NCBI RefSeq assembly: GCF_000488255.1
Contig: NZ_KI530754.1
Coordinates: 310,001-374,000 of the forward strand
From: Acinetobacter indicus CIP 110367
GTDB taxonomy: Bacteria; Pseudomonadota; Gammaproteobacteria; Pseudomonadales; Moraxellaceae
DNA: 64,000 nt
Direction of reading: 5' to 3'
A program made the translations under genes and the position numbers. The notes beneath the pieces are model-generated. The model saw only the letters and a list, made by a program, of their open reading frames with translations, was not told the DNA's origin and made no database searches. Within the stretch, counting starts at the first letter, position 1, and each line of letters starts with the position of its first letter. This document shows positions 35,077 through 43,382 of the stretch, piece after piece.

Positions 35077-35200
35077 TTTCTTTACCTTAAAGTTTGGGTT
35101 AGGCCTCCATATATCCGCATTCTCCACCCCAAAGGGCACCCAGAGTAATGTGACGATATATGTGCGGATTTTGTTGCCCCATCGCACAATGCCCGCGAAA
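35077..35200 (-). promoter_or_regulatory. Structured leader of rpsB, probable S2 autoregulatory element
   Basis: On the minus strand ATCCGCA (35169-35163) can pair with TGCGGAT (35119-35113), enclosing a GC-rich segment with GGGTGCCC and GGGGTGG, then an unpaired link to the start codon. S2 binding to such a leader to repress its own operon is established in E. coli. The fold here is read by eye. Confidence 0.5.
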
Positions 35201-35283
35201 TTTATTCACGAAAAAGCATTTGATAAAATGGGCGGCTATTTATACCATAGTCACATATAAATTTCCAAAAGTTTTTAGAGATC

Positions 35284-36111
35284 ATGAACAGTACTTATCA
35301 AGCGCCTCGTCGATTAATTAAAACCGCAGATGAAATTGAGAAAATGCGGGTAGCGGGACGACTGGCAGCGGAAGTTTTGGATATGATCAAGCCACATATC
35401 AAACCGGGTGTAACCACACTTGAGCTTGATACGATTTGTCACGATTATATTGTCAATGTACAAAATGCCATTCCAGCCTGCCTGGGCTATGGTGCAGCCC
35501 CAGGTCGTCCGGCCTTCCAGCATACCATCTGTACTTCGGTAAACCACGTGGTGTGTCACGGTATTCCATCTGAAAACAAGACATTGAAAAAAGGCGATAT
35601 CCTGAATATTGATGTCACAGTCATTAAAGATGGCTACCACGGCGATACCAACATGATGTATGTGGTGGGCGGCGAAACTTCTATTCTTGCCAACCGTCTA
35701 TGCAAAGTAGCACAGGAAGCTATGTACCGCGGTATGGAAGTTGTAAAACCAGGTGCGACCATTGGTGATATTGGCCATGCCATTCAGAAATATGTCGAAT
35801 CTGAGCGCTTTAGTGTGGTGCGCGAATATTGCGGTCATGGCATCGGTACCACTTTCCATGATGAACCACAAGTGCTGCATTATGGCCATCCAGATACCGG
35901 TATGATTTTAGAAGAAGGCATGACCTTTACCATTGAACCAATGGTGAATGCAGGCGTATGGCAAACCAAATTACTTGGCGACAAATGGACCGTGGTGACC
36001 AAAGATCACAAACTTTCAGCGCAATATGAACACACTATTTTAGTGACTAAAGACGGTCTGGAAGTCCTGACTGCACGCCCTGAAGAAGACCTGTCACGTT
36101 TCCAGTCTTAA
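35284..36111 (+). CDS. map: Methionine aminopeptidase type I
   Basis: 275 residues. The five metal ligands are visible: two Asp in NIDVTVIKDGYHGDTNMM, His in GHGIGTTFHDEPQVLHYG, Glu in TFTIEPMVNAG and Glu in QYEHTILVTKDG. It removes the initiator methionine. Divergent from rpsB, a common arrangement in this lineage. Confidence 0.96.
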   Translation: MNSTYQAPRRLIKTADEIEKMRVAGRLAAEVLDMIKPHIKPGVTTLELDTICHDYIVNVQNAIPACLGYGAAPGRPAFQHTICTSVNHVVCHGIPSENKTLKKGDILNIDVTVIKDGYHGDTNMMYVVGGETSILANRLCKVAQEAMYRGMEVVKPGATIGDIGHAIQKYVESERFSVVREYCGHGIGTTFHDEPQVLHYGHPDTGMILEEGMTFTIEPMVNAGVWQTKLLGDKWTVVTKDHKLSAQYEHTILVTKDGLEVLTARPEEDLSRFQS

Positions 36112-36146
36112 GCTGTCATTGGCGTAAAAACTAAAAAAATTGTCAG

Positions 36147-36174
36147 AAAGGTCACATTTATGTGGCCTTTTTTA
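36147..36174 (+). terminator. Terminator of map
   Basis: AAAGGTCACAT pairs with ATGTGGCCTTT (one or two G-U pairs), followed by T residues. Confidence 0.8.
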
Positions 36175-36426
36175 CAGCTTAAAACTCAAAATTAAAATAT
36201 ATTAATCAATAACTTAAATTAAAATTTAGGCTTTATCTCTGAAAACCGTATCACCATTTCTAGCTACACAAGTCATAAATAAGTCACAGAGCAGCAAACT
36301 TATTTCAAGAATGTTACAAATGTAATAAAACAATCTTCTTCAAAAACAACAGTCTTGCTTTATCTAACTATTAAATAATGGCCCTTATAAAAACGAGCAA
36401 CAAATTGGACATGGAGTCCCTTATAT
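36175..36426. other. AT-rich upstream region of the OmpW-like gene
   Basis: About 250 AT-rich bases. No ORF. GGAG at 36414-36417 serves as ribosome site ten bases before the ATG. Confidence 0.4.
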
Positions 36427-37491
36427 ATGAAGAAGACCTTATTATTTGCCAGCACGCTGTTGGCCTTACCTGCTGTTTCTTATGCCTCACCGTATTTTAG
36501 CCTGCAAGATGGTGATGGATTTAAACGCTTTTCTGTATCGGTCGGTGCTTTACATGTCATGCCACAAGGTAAAGCCCAACCTTTCCGAGTTAACACATCG
36601 GTTAAAGAAGGTGAAACTGCAAAAGTTGGAGATATCAAAGCACAAACGGTGCTCGACAATATCAAACCAGGAAGTAGCGTCAATCCTTTCTTAAAGGCTA
36701 CTCTTGATGGGCTAGCTTTAATTAATGCTGATGTCGCCTCAGCACTGAGTGGAACTGCTGAAATCCGTGGACTCAGTCAATGGGATAATCCAGGTACGGG
36801 TTTAGAAGCCGATGATGTCACCACATTGGGCATCATGACCAATTACTTTTTTACCGACAATATTTCTTTTGAAATGAAAGCTGGTATTCCGCCTAAAGTC
36901 GATTTACAAGGCAAAGGAAAAATTTATGCACCTTTTTCAGCAACTGCAACACCTATGGGCGGAGCTTTAGGAAATTTAGAGCTTGAAAATGATATTTTCA
37001 TTACCGATCTAGAAGCGCATGGTCCTGCAGCTTCGGCACGTGCTTGGACACCAGCATTTGAGTTTCAATATCACTTTGGCAAAACCGGCGTGAATAAATT
37101 CCGCCCTTATGTCGGCCTAGGTTTAATGTATGCCTACTTTAACGAACTGGAAATTAACCCACGCACCGAACAGGATCTGATTGCCGCCGGTCATATGATT
37201 GCCAATATCAAACAGGGGCAAGCCGGTGCATCACTGGAAGGCACACCTAGTAATGCCAATCCGAAAGTCGAACTTGAAGCCTCGGATACGTTCGCACCGG
37301 TAGCAACAGTTGGTTTTACCTATGACTTTAATGAAAAATGGTTTGCGGTTGGTTCGCTGTCCTATGCACATCTGCAAAATGACACTACCATTACCGTGAC
37401 CGATGCAACGCATGGCGAACTTATTCGTTCTAAGGCCGATATTGAAGTGAATCCGATTTTGGCCTATGCCGGTATTGGTATCCGTTTCTAG
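36427..37491 (+). CDS. OmpW-family outer-membrane protein
   Basis: 354 residues. Signal peptide (about 1-20, ending SYAS), then beta-strand-rich sequence. OmpW marks are VTTLGIMTNYFFTDNISFE, PAFEFQYHFGKTGVNKFRPY, VGLGLMYAYF and the C-terminal AYAGIGIRF ending in Phe. At 354 residues it is much longer than classical OmpW (about 210), with extra loops in both halves. It probably forms an eight-strand barrel passing hydrophobic molecules. The 5' half is more AT-rich than the 3' half. Confidence 0.85.
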   Translation: MKKTLLFASTLLALPAVSYASPYFSLQDGDGFKRFSVSVGALHVMPQGKAQPFRVNTSVKEGETAKVGDIKAQTVLDNIKPGSSVNPFLKATLDGLALINADVASALSGTAEIRGLSQWDNPGTGLEADDVTTLGIMTNYFFTDNISFEMKAGIPPKVDLQGKGKIYAPFSATATPMGGALGNLELENDIFITDLEAHGPAASARAWTPAFEFQYHFGKTGVNKFRPYVGLGLMYAYFNELEINPRTEQDLIAAGHMIANIKQGQAGASLEGTPSNANPKVELEASDTFAPVATVGFTYDFNEKWFAVGSLSYAHLQNDTTITVTDATHGELIRSKADIEVNPILAYAGIGIRF

Positions 37492-37514
37492 ACTTTAATT
37501 TTTCAGTCCATCAT

Positions 37515-37541
37515 CAGGCAGCCTTTAAGGCTGTCTTTTTT
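37515..37541 (+). terminator. Terminator of the OmpW-like gene
   Basis: AGGCAGCC, TTTA, GGCTGTCTT (one G-U pair) and then TTTT. Confidence 0.8.
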
Positions 37542-37645
37542 GATGCAGCCATAAAAAAATTTTATCATTTGATGAATTTTATTTTATCGCGATCTGCGGC
37601 TGAATCGACTACCATAACAAGCTGTTAGCCATACGTGGATGCCTT

Positions 37646-38857
37646 ATGTCGAATGCTCAATTTTCCAAACCTCTAATTTATATGTTAATTGGAAGTGCCA
37701 TTATTTTGGCATTATCGCTTGGGGTTCGGCATGCATTTGGTTTGTATTTGGTGCCTATGAGCCATGAATTTGGTTGGGGACATAATGTCTTTAGTTTAGC
37801 CATTGCCATGCAAAACCTGATTTGGGGTGCAGTCCAACCCATCACAGGTGCTTTTGCAGACAAATACGGCAGTAAAATTGTAGTTGCAGTCGGTGGCGCA
37901 CTATATACACTCGGCTTATTACTTATGGCCGTCAGCTCAACAGGCTTATTGCTAAATTTAAGTGTGGGTTTAATTTTAGGATTAGCGCTTTCTGCGACCT
38001 CATTCCCTGTACTACTTTCTGCAGTGGGTCGTGCTGCTCCTCCAGAAAAGCGTAGCCTTGCAATGGGTATTGCCAGTGCTGCAGGCTCGTTTGGGCAATT
38101 TATTATGTTGCCATCGACCTTATTGTTATTACAAAGTGTGGGCTGGTCGGGCGCTTTAATTGTCAGTGCGATTTTAATTGCATTAATTGTTCCTTTGGCA
38201 TGGATGCTCAAAGCACCCATGTATCAAAACTCCAATGCAAGTTCAGTCAGCCAACCCGCTTTAGGCTTTAAGCAAGTTTTGGTGATCGCCAAAAACCATA
38301 AACCCTTTTGGTTTTTAGCTTTGGGCTTTTTTGTCTGTGGTTTTCAAGTAGTCTTTATCGGGATTCACTTACCTAGCTACTTAATTGATCATGGCTTTAA
38401 TGCAACCACAGGCACAGTTTTTCTGGCACTGGTGGGTTTATTTAATATTGTAGGCACCTATACCGCAGGTTGGTTAGGTGGTCGCTATTCGAAACCACAC
38501 TTGCTGATGTGGCTTTACGGACTACGCGGTATTGCCATTATCACCTTTTTAATTCTACCTTTAAGCATCTGGACAATTTATGCATTCGGGATCATTATGG
38601 GCTTATTGTGGTTATCTACAGTGCCTTTAACCAATGGTATTGTGGCAAATATGTTTGGAATTAAATACCTGACCATGCTCAGTGGCGTTGTATTTTTCAC
38701 ACACCAAGTTGGCTCTTTTTTTGGTGGATGGCTTGGCGGTCTAAACCACGATCTGACAGGTAACTATAATGCAATCTGGATTGTTTCTATTGCTTTAAGT
38801 GCGTTTGCGGTCTTGGTACATTTTTGGGTAGATGAGGAGCATGTCATTCATGATTAA
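37646..38857 (+). CDS. MFS transporter, monocarboxylate/oxalate-formate antiporter type
   Basis: 403 residues with 12 predicted helices. MFS loop signatures are GAVQPITGAFADKYGSKIVV after helix 2 and a matching GGRYSKPHLL in the second half. LGVRHAFGLYLVPMSHEFGW and QNLIWG match the MCT/OFA subgroup transporting small carboxylates. Sequence is more AT-rich than the next genes. An overlapping 44-codon membrane peptide follows. Substrate is not decided by sequence. Confidence 0.85.
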   Translation: MSNAQFSKPLIYMLIGSAIILALSLGVRHAFGLYLVPMSHEFGWGHNVFSLAIAMQNLIWGAVQPITGAFADKYGSKIVVAVGGALYTLGLLLMAVSSTGLLLNLSVGLILGLALSATSFPVLLSAVGRAAPPEKRSLAMGIASAAGSFGQFIMLPSTLLLLQSVGWSGALIVSAILIALIVPLAWMLKAPMYQNSNASSVSQPALGFKQVLVIAKNHKPFWFLALGFFVCGFQVVFIGIHLPSYLIDHGFNATTGTVFLALVGLFNIVGTYTAGWLGGRYSKPHLLMWLYGLRGIAIITFLILPLSIWTIYAFGIIMGLLWLSTVPLTNGIVANMFGIKYLTMLSGVVFFTHQVGSFFGGWLGGLNHDLTGNYNAIWIVSIALSAFAVLVHFWVDEEHVIHD

Positions 38858-38984
38858 TTCTTTATTTAATTTTAAAGTATTGCTCACACTCGCAATCACT
38901 GCCCTTTTTGGCTTATCGATTTTTTTATGGATGCAAACGCCACAACTATTCGAATATTTTAATCAGGCGTTTTGTGCACATTGA
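38850..38984 (+). CDS. 44-residue membrane peptide overlapping the MFS gene
   Basis: ATG at 38850 overlaps the last eight bases of the MFS gene in another frame. The peptide begins MINSLFNFKVLLTLAITALF and continues GLSIFLWMQTPQLFEYFNQA, ending FCAH. One hydrophobic helix (about 9-28) leaves a short aromatic-rich tail. GAGGAG lies ten bases upstream. The overlap suggests translational coupling and a role as a small subunit of the transporter, which is inference. Confidence 0.5.
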   Translation: MINSLFNFKVLLTLAITALFGLSIFLWMQTPQLFEYFNQAFCAH

Positions 38985-39189
38985 TGTTTAAAAACCCGCA
39001 GCATCAACAACAAATCCCGAAACAGCAAATTCAGTTATTTGGTTTGCTGTTTTAATTAAAAGAATATAAATCATATATTTAATTATTTTTATAGCCTTTT
39101 CATAAGTTTAGCATTTCTTCTGATTTTATTTGGCCTGTGGTTTTTTCTAAATTTTCTTGAGGCAATAACACTGAGAGAAAAATTTAAAC

Positions 39190-40155
39190 ATGACCAGTCT
39201 GACCCCACTTTCCCAAGCCATTCATGATGCACCGCGCTGGCATCAGGCCGATCAATTTCAGGACGGCAGCGAAATCCGGATTGTTCCACACACTGACCAG
39301 GCTCTTGGTGCGGTGGTGTATGGATTAGATGCGCGCAAGGCTCAATCGGGTGAAACCATTTTCCGGCTGAAACAGGCCTTGGCAGAACATTTAGTTTTAA
39401 TTTTCAAACAGCAACAGCTGGATGATTTACAGTATCTGGCCTTTACCACCTATTTCGGTTCAATTTTTCGTCCCGCTGCCGACACGCCTGTACTGGCCGC
39501 GCAGGATGATAGCGGTGTATCACCCGATATCGTGCCTGTTTCCAATGCGGTAGGACAAGGCGATTATACTGGTCATGGTGAATTAAGCCCGCATGCCAAT
39601 CATCAATGGACACCGCTGCCCTCCTTTGGCTCTTTGCTGTATGCCATTGAACTGCCACAAGATGGCGGCCAGACCAGCTGGATTAATACCATCAAAGCTT
39701 ATAATGCCCTGGATGCCGATACTCAGGCACATATCGACCAGCTACAACTGATTATTTACAACCCTTTTGTCCGCCGGCAGAAAACCCAAGCCTCGTCGCA
39801 AGACGGCGTTTATGGCAACAGTCCGCTGTATCGCTTTAAAGATCAACCGGTTTTAAGCCATGCCTATCCACATCCTTTGGTGCGCACCCATCCAGAATCT
39901 GGGCGTAAAGCCTTGTGGCTCAATACCCATACCGAAGTGGAACTGGAAAACTATGAAGATCAGGCTGGTAGCGAACTGATTGCCCAGTTACGTGCCCATC
40001 TGCTTCAACCAGAATTTGCCTATGAGCATCAGTGGGAAGTCGGTGATATTGTGTTCTGGGATAATCAGGTCACCCTGCATTCCCGTCGTCCATTTCCGGC
40101 CGAGCAGTGCCGTCTGTTAAAACGTATCAGCCTTGCCGGAAGCCGGCCGTTCTAA
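39190..40155 (+). CDS. TauD/TfdA-family dioxygenase with altered iron-ligand motif
   Basis: 321 residues. The family frame is clear: GALAV-like N-terminal strand (LGAVVYGLDARKAQSGETIF), GSLLYAIELPQDGGQTSW after the active-site loop, HTEVELENY, and the C-terminal WDNQVTLHSRRPF with distal His297 followed by LLKRI (Arg312). The normal H-x-D loop reads SPHANHQWTP, that is H135-A-N137, with Asn where the iron-binding Asp is expected. Either activity is altered or a neighbouring residue compensates. Substrate unknown. Stand-alone gene. Confidence 0.8.
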   Translation: MTSLTPLSQAIHDAPRWHQADQFQDGSEIRIVPHTDQALGAVVYGLDARKAQSGETIFRLKQALAEHLVLIFKQQQLDDLQYLAFTTYFGSIFRPAADTPVLAAQDDSGVSPDIVPVSNAVGQGDYTGHGELSPHANHQWTPLPSFGSLLYAIELPQDGGQTSWINTIKAYNALDADTQAHIDQLQLIIYNPFVRRQKTQASSQDGVYGNSPLYRFKDQPVLSHAYPHPLVRTHPESGRKALWLNTHTEVELENYEDQAGSELIAQLRAHLLQPEFAYEHQWEVGDIVFWDNQVTLHSRRPFPAEQCRLLKRISLAGSRPF

Positions 40156-40237
40156 GCAGGAACTGAACTTGGGATGCTGAATATTACCAATGTTCAGGAC
40201 TTTGACTGCAGGATATTTATCCTTTTTATCCAACCAT

Positions 40238-40270
40238 AAAAAAACCCGCAAACTGTGTTTACGGGTTTTT
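40238..40270 (-). terminator. Terminator of sthA
   Basis: AAAAACCCG and CGGGTTTTT with a 12-base loop, preceded on plus by an A tract so the minus transcript ends in T. It lies 16 bases past the sthA stop. Confidence 0.85.
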
Positions 40271-40286
40271 CAGTATGAGCAACCGC

Positions 40287-41702
40287 TTAGAACAGACGGT
40301 TCATACCATTTAAGGTCGCCACACGATACGCTTCTGCCATCGTTGGATAGTTAAATGTGGTTTCTACAAAATACTTGATGGTATTGTTCGGGCTGTTCAT
40401 CACCGCCTGACCAATGTGAATAATTTCTGCCGCGTTATTCCCGAAGCAATGTACACCCAATACTTCTAAAGTTTCACGGTGGAACAGAATTTTCAATTCA
40501 CCAACCGTATCACCGGTAATTTGCGCACGTGCTAGATGACGGAAAGAAGCCTGACCCACTTCGTACGGAATTTTCTCTTCGGTCAGTTCCTGCTCGGTCT
40601 TACCAATTGAAGAAATTTCCGGAATGGTATAAATACCGGTTGGAATATCAGTCACTGGTGCGACATTTTCTTCGCCACTCATGTTGGCACCAGCACAGCG
40701 CCCCTGGTCATAGGCAGCAGACGCCAGAGATGGCCAGCCAATCACGTCACCGGCAGCGAAAATATTTTCTACTTCGGTCTGATATTGTTCATTTACAGTC
40801 AGCTGACCACGGCTGTTTGGTTTCAGGCCGACATTTTCCAGACCCAGGCCATCGGTATTGCCTGAACGGCCATTACACCACAAGATAGCATCAGCTTTAA
40901 TTTTCTTGCCGCTTTGCAAATACAGCACCACGTGATCATCAAAGGTTTCCAAATGATCAATCTGCTCATTGTGACGAATTAACACACCCTGCTCACGCAA
41001 GTGATAAGACAAGGCATCGGAGATTTCATCATCCAGATAGCTGAGCAATTTATGCTGGGTGTTAATCAGGTCGACTTTATGATCCAAACCAATGAAGATC
41101 GAGGCATATTCACAGCCAATGACACCGGCACCATAAATGATAATTTTCTGAATCGAGAAATCCAGATCCAGAATCTTGTCTGAATCGAATACACGTGGAT
41201 GGTTAAAATCTAAAATTTCTGGACGATACGGACGTGAACCGGTTGCAATCACCAGCTGCTTAAAAATCAGGGTTTCCTTAATGCCTTCCGGACTGAATAC
41301 CAGCACGGTATTTTTGTCCTGCACATAAGCACGACCGTGATAGATATCAATTTTATTGCGGTCATAGAAGCGCGAGTGGGTATCGACCTGCTGCTGAATC
41401 ACTTTATGTGCATTACGCAGCACCTGTTTCATGGTGAACTGTTTCCAGTCGCCCACTTTCTGGAACATCGGATCACGCTGGTAACGGATGATGCTGGATA
41501 CCGTCTGACGCAGCGCCTTACTTGGGATTGTGCCCACGTGAGTACAGTTACCGCCGAGTTGCTCACGCATATCCACCACAGCAACACGCATGCCCGATTT
41601 GGCAAGTTTCATTGCTGCGCCTTCACCTGCAGGACCAGAACCTAAGACCACCGCATCATATTTAACGAAAGTTCCGGCAACCACCTCTTTTTTACGTGGC
41701 AT
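40287..41702 (-). CDS. sthA: Soluble pyridine nucleotide transhydrogenase
   Basis: 471 residues. FAD motif [19 protein letters not shown], then [17 protein letters not shown], where only one cysteine of the usual C-x4-C pair remains, a mark of SthA versus dihydrolipoamide dehydrogenase. NAD(P) motif [18 protein letters not shown] and second FAD motif [14 protein letters not shown]. It shifts reducing equivalents between NADPH and NAD. Divergent from lipA. Confidence 0.94.
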   Translation of the reverse strand: MPRKKEVVAGTFVKYDAVVLGSGPAGEGAAMKLAKSGMRVAVVDMREQLGGNCTHVGTIPSKALRQTVSSIIRYQRDPMFQKVGDWKQFTMKQVLRNAHKVIQQQVDTHSRFYDRNKIDIYHGRAYVQDKNTVLVFSPEGIKETLIFKQLVIATGSRPYRPEILDFNHPRVFDSDKILDLDFSIQKIIIYGAGVIGCEYASIFIGLDHKVDLINTQHKLLSYLDDEISDALSYHLREQGVLIRHNEQIDHLETFDDHVVLYLQSGKKIKADAILWCNGRSGNTDGLGLENVGLKPNSRGQLTVNEQYQTEVENIFAAGDVIGWPSLASAAYDQGRCAGANMSGEENVAPVTDIPTGIYTIPEISSIGKTEQELTEEKIPYEVGQASFRHLARAQITGDTVGELKILFHRETLEVLGVHCFGNNAAEIIHIGQAVMNSPNNTIKYFVETTFNYPTMAEAYRVATLNGMNRLF

Positions 41703-41856
41703 TCAACGCTCCTTAAACTAATCTATTCTGTTTATATCTCATATGCATATTATGACTGAAAACATCATGATTTTCTGTATTTACCTAGCATATATTGCGT
41801 GATAGCCACATTTTTTAAATGAATATCGTTTTTTTCCTATTTGCACCCAAGTCCGT

Positions 41857-41862
41857 TATAAT
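41857..41862 (+). promoter_or_regulatory. -10 box of lipA
   Basis: TATAAT, perfect, 54 bases before ATG 41916. The -35 is weak (TTCCTA or nearby). Supports a separate lipA promoter. Confidence 0.45.
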
Positions 41863-41915
41863 GGAGGCGCTATTTTTCGAATATCTCCCCCGTCAAAACA
41901 GTGGAAAAGTTGAAT

Positions 41916-42929
41916 ATGTCTGAAAACCGTAAACCAGAACAGGGTGTTAAACTTCGTGGCGCAGAAAAGGTCGCTCGTATTCCTGTAAAAGTTGTGCCTA
42001 CGGTTGAAACGCCGCGCAAACCGGACTGGATTCGGGTCAAGATGGCGGCGCCAGAAGAAGTTCAACGGATCAAATCGACACTGCGTCAGCAAAAACTACA
42101 TACCGTATGTGAAGAAGCAGCCTGTCCGAACCTGCCAGAATGTTTTGGTGGTGGTACTGCAACCTTTATGATTATGGGTGATATTTGTACCCGTCGCTGT
42201 CCGTTCTGTGACGTTGCCCATGGTCGTCCGAATGCACTTGATCCGGATGAACCGCGTCATATGGCTGAAACCATTGCCAACTTGGGTCTGAAATATGCGG
42301 TCATTACCTCGGTAGACCGTGATGACCTGCTTGATGGCGGTGCACAGCATTTTGTTGACTGTATTAAAGAAGCGCGTGCCTTAAGTCCGAATACCCTGCT
42401 GGAAATTCTGGTTCCGGATTTCCGTGGCCGTATGGATATTGCGCTGCGCATTATGACTGAATGTCCGCCAGATGTGTTTAACCACAATATTGAAACCGTG
42501 CCACGTTTATATAAAGCCATGCGTCCGGGTTCAGACTATCAGCACTCTTTAAACCTGCTGAAAATGTTTAAAGAATATTGCCCGGAAATTCCAACCAAGT
42601 GTGGCCTGATGGTGGGTATTGGTGAAACTGAAGAAGAAGTGATTTCATTATTGGATGATCTGAGAGCACATGATGTAGATTATGTGACTATTGGCCAATA
42701 TTTACAGCCATCAAAACAGCATGCACCAATTGACCGCTTTGTAACACCAGAAGAATTTGAGCGTTATGCAGAACATGGCCGCAAACTGGGCTTTAAAAAT
42801 ATCTGGTCTGCACCAATGGTGCGCTCAAGTTATTTTGCAGACCGTCAATACTACGGCGAGCCAGTTCCAGCAGTACGTCGCAAGACTGATCCTGCCAAGA
42901 AAATTAGTGTACAAACCATCGAAGCATAA
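41916..42929 (+). CDS. lipA: Lipoyl synthase
   Basis: 337 residues from ATG 41916 (GGAAAAG upstream; GTG 41901 is the alternative). Two cluster motifs are visible: [12 protein letters not shown] for the auxiliary cluster and [13 protein letters not shown] for the radical-SAM cluster. The C-terminal [10 protein letters not shown] serine-containing tail closes the auxiliary site. It inserts two sulfurs into octanoyl groups on carrier domains. lipB is not in view. Confidence 0.96.
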   Translation: MSENRKPEQGVKLRGAEKVARIPVKVVPTVETPRKPDWIRVKMAAPEEVQRIKSTLRQQKLHTVCEEAACPNLPECFGGGTATFMIMGDICTRRCPFCDVAHGRPNALDPDEPRHMAETIANLGLKYAVITSVDRDDLLDGGAQHFVDCIKEARALSPNTLLEILVPDFRGRMDIALRIMTECPPDVFNHNIETVPRLYKAMRPGSDYQHSLNLLKMFKEYCPEIPTKCGLMVGIGETEEEVISLLDDLRAHDVDYVTIGQYLQPSKQHAPIDRFVTPEEFERYAEHGRKLGFKNIWSAPMVRSSYFADRQYYGEPVPAVRRKTDPAKKISVQTIEA

Positions 42930-42951
42930 GCTGAGAAAACTAAGCTTAGAA

Positions 42952-42979
42952 AACAAGGCCCCGGATTCGGGGCTTTTTT
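42952..42979 (+). terminator. Terminator of lipA
   Basis: GCCCCG, loop GATT, CGGGGC, TTTTTT. Confidence 0.92.
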
Positions 42980-43382
42980 ACAAGGTCATCTTTTACTTAA
43001 ATTTTTACATCGTCCTCGGATCAGAATTTTTAGCTCAGAGAAATCATCTATTTCCTCTTAGCCCCAAAGACGGCTCATCTTTAAAAACACCCTCATTTAA
43101 ACCAGAAGTAAATTTCTATCATTCTTTGACCTAGCTGCTAAACCCTTACTTATCTTCACATTTCGTTGCGCGTTCTTACTTGAATAGCGATCATTTTTCA
43201 ACCAATCTTCATCCATAGAGTTTGTTTTTAGCAATCGTTTTGATGGTCTTGATATTTAAAAAAACGATACCGAAGTTCCAAGAACAGCCTTCACCGGATG
43301 ACTTCAGACAAAATGAAGCAGCATTTCTTTCATTTTTCCTTGCAGGCACGGTGATGCTGTAGCAGCCGGGAGAAATACAATA
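42980..43382. other. Gene-free upstream region of fadE
   Basis: About 400 AT-rich bases without a supported ORF. GGGAGAAATACAATA ahead of ATG 43383 is the ribosome site. A fatty-acid repressor site would be expected, but none is clear to the eye. Confidence 0.4.

Noticed and set aside
42757..43134. 125-codon ORF overlapping the lipA 3' end
   Set aside because: Mostly an out-of-frame shadow of lipA that crosses the lipA terminator.
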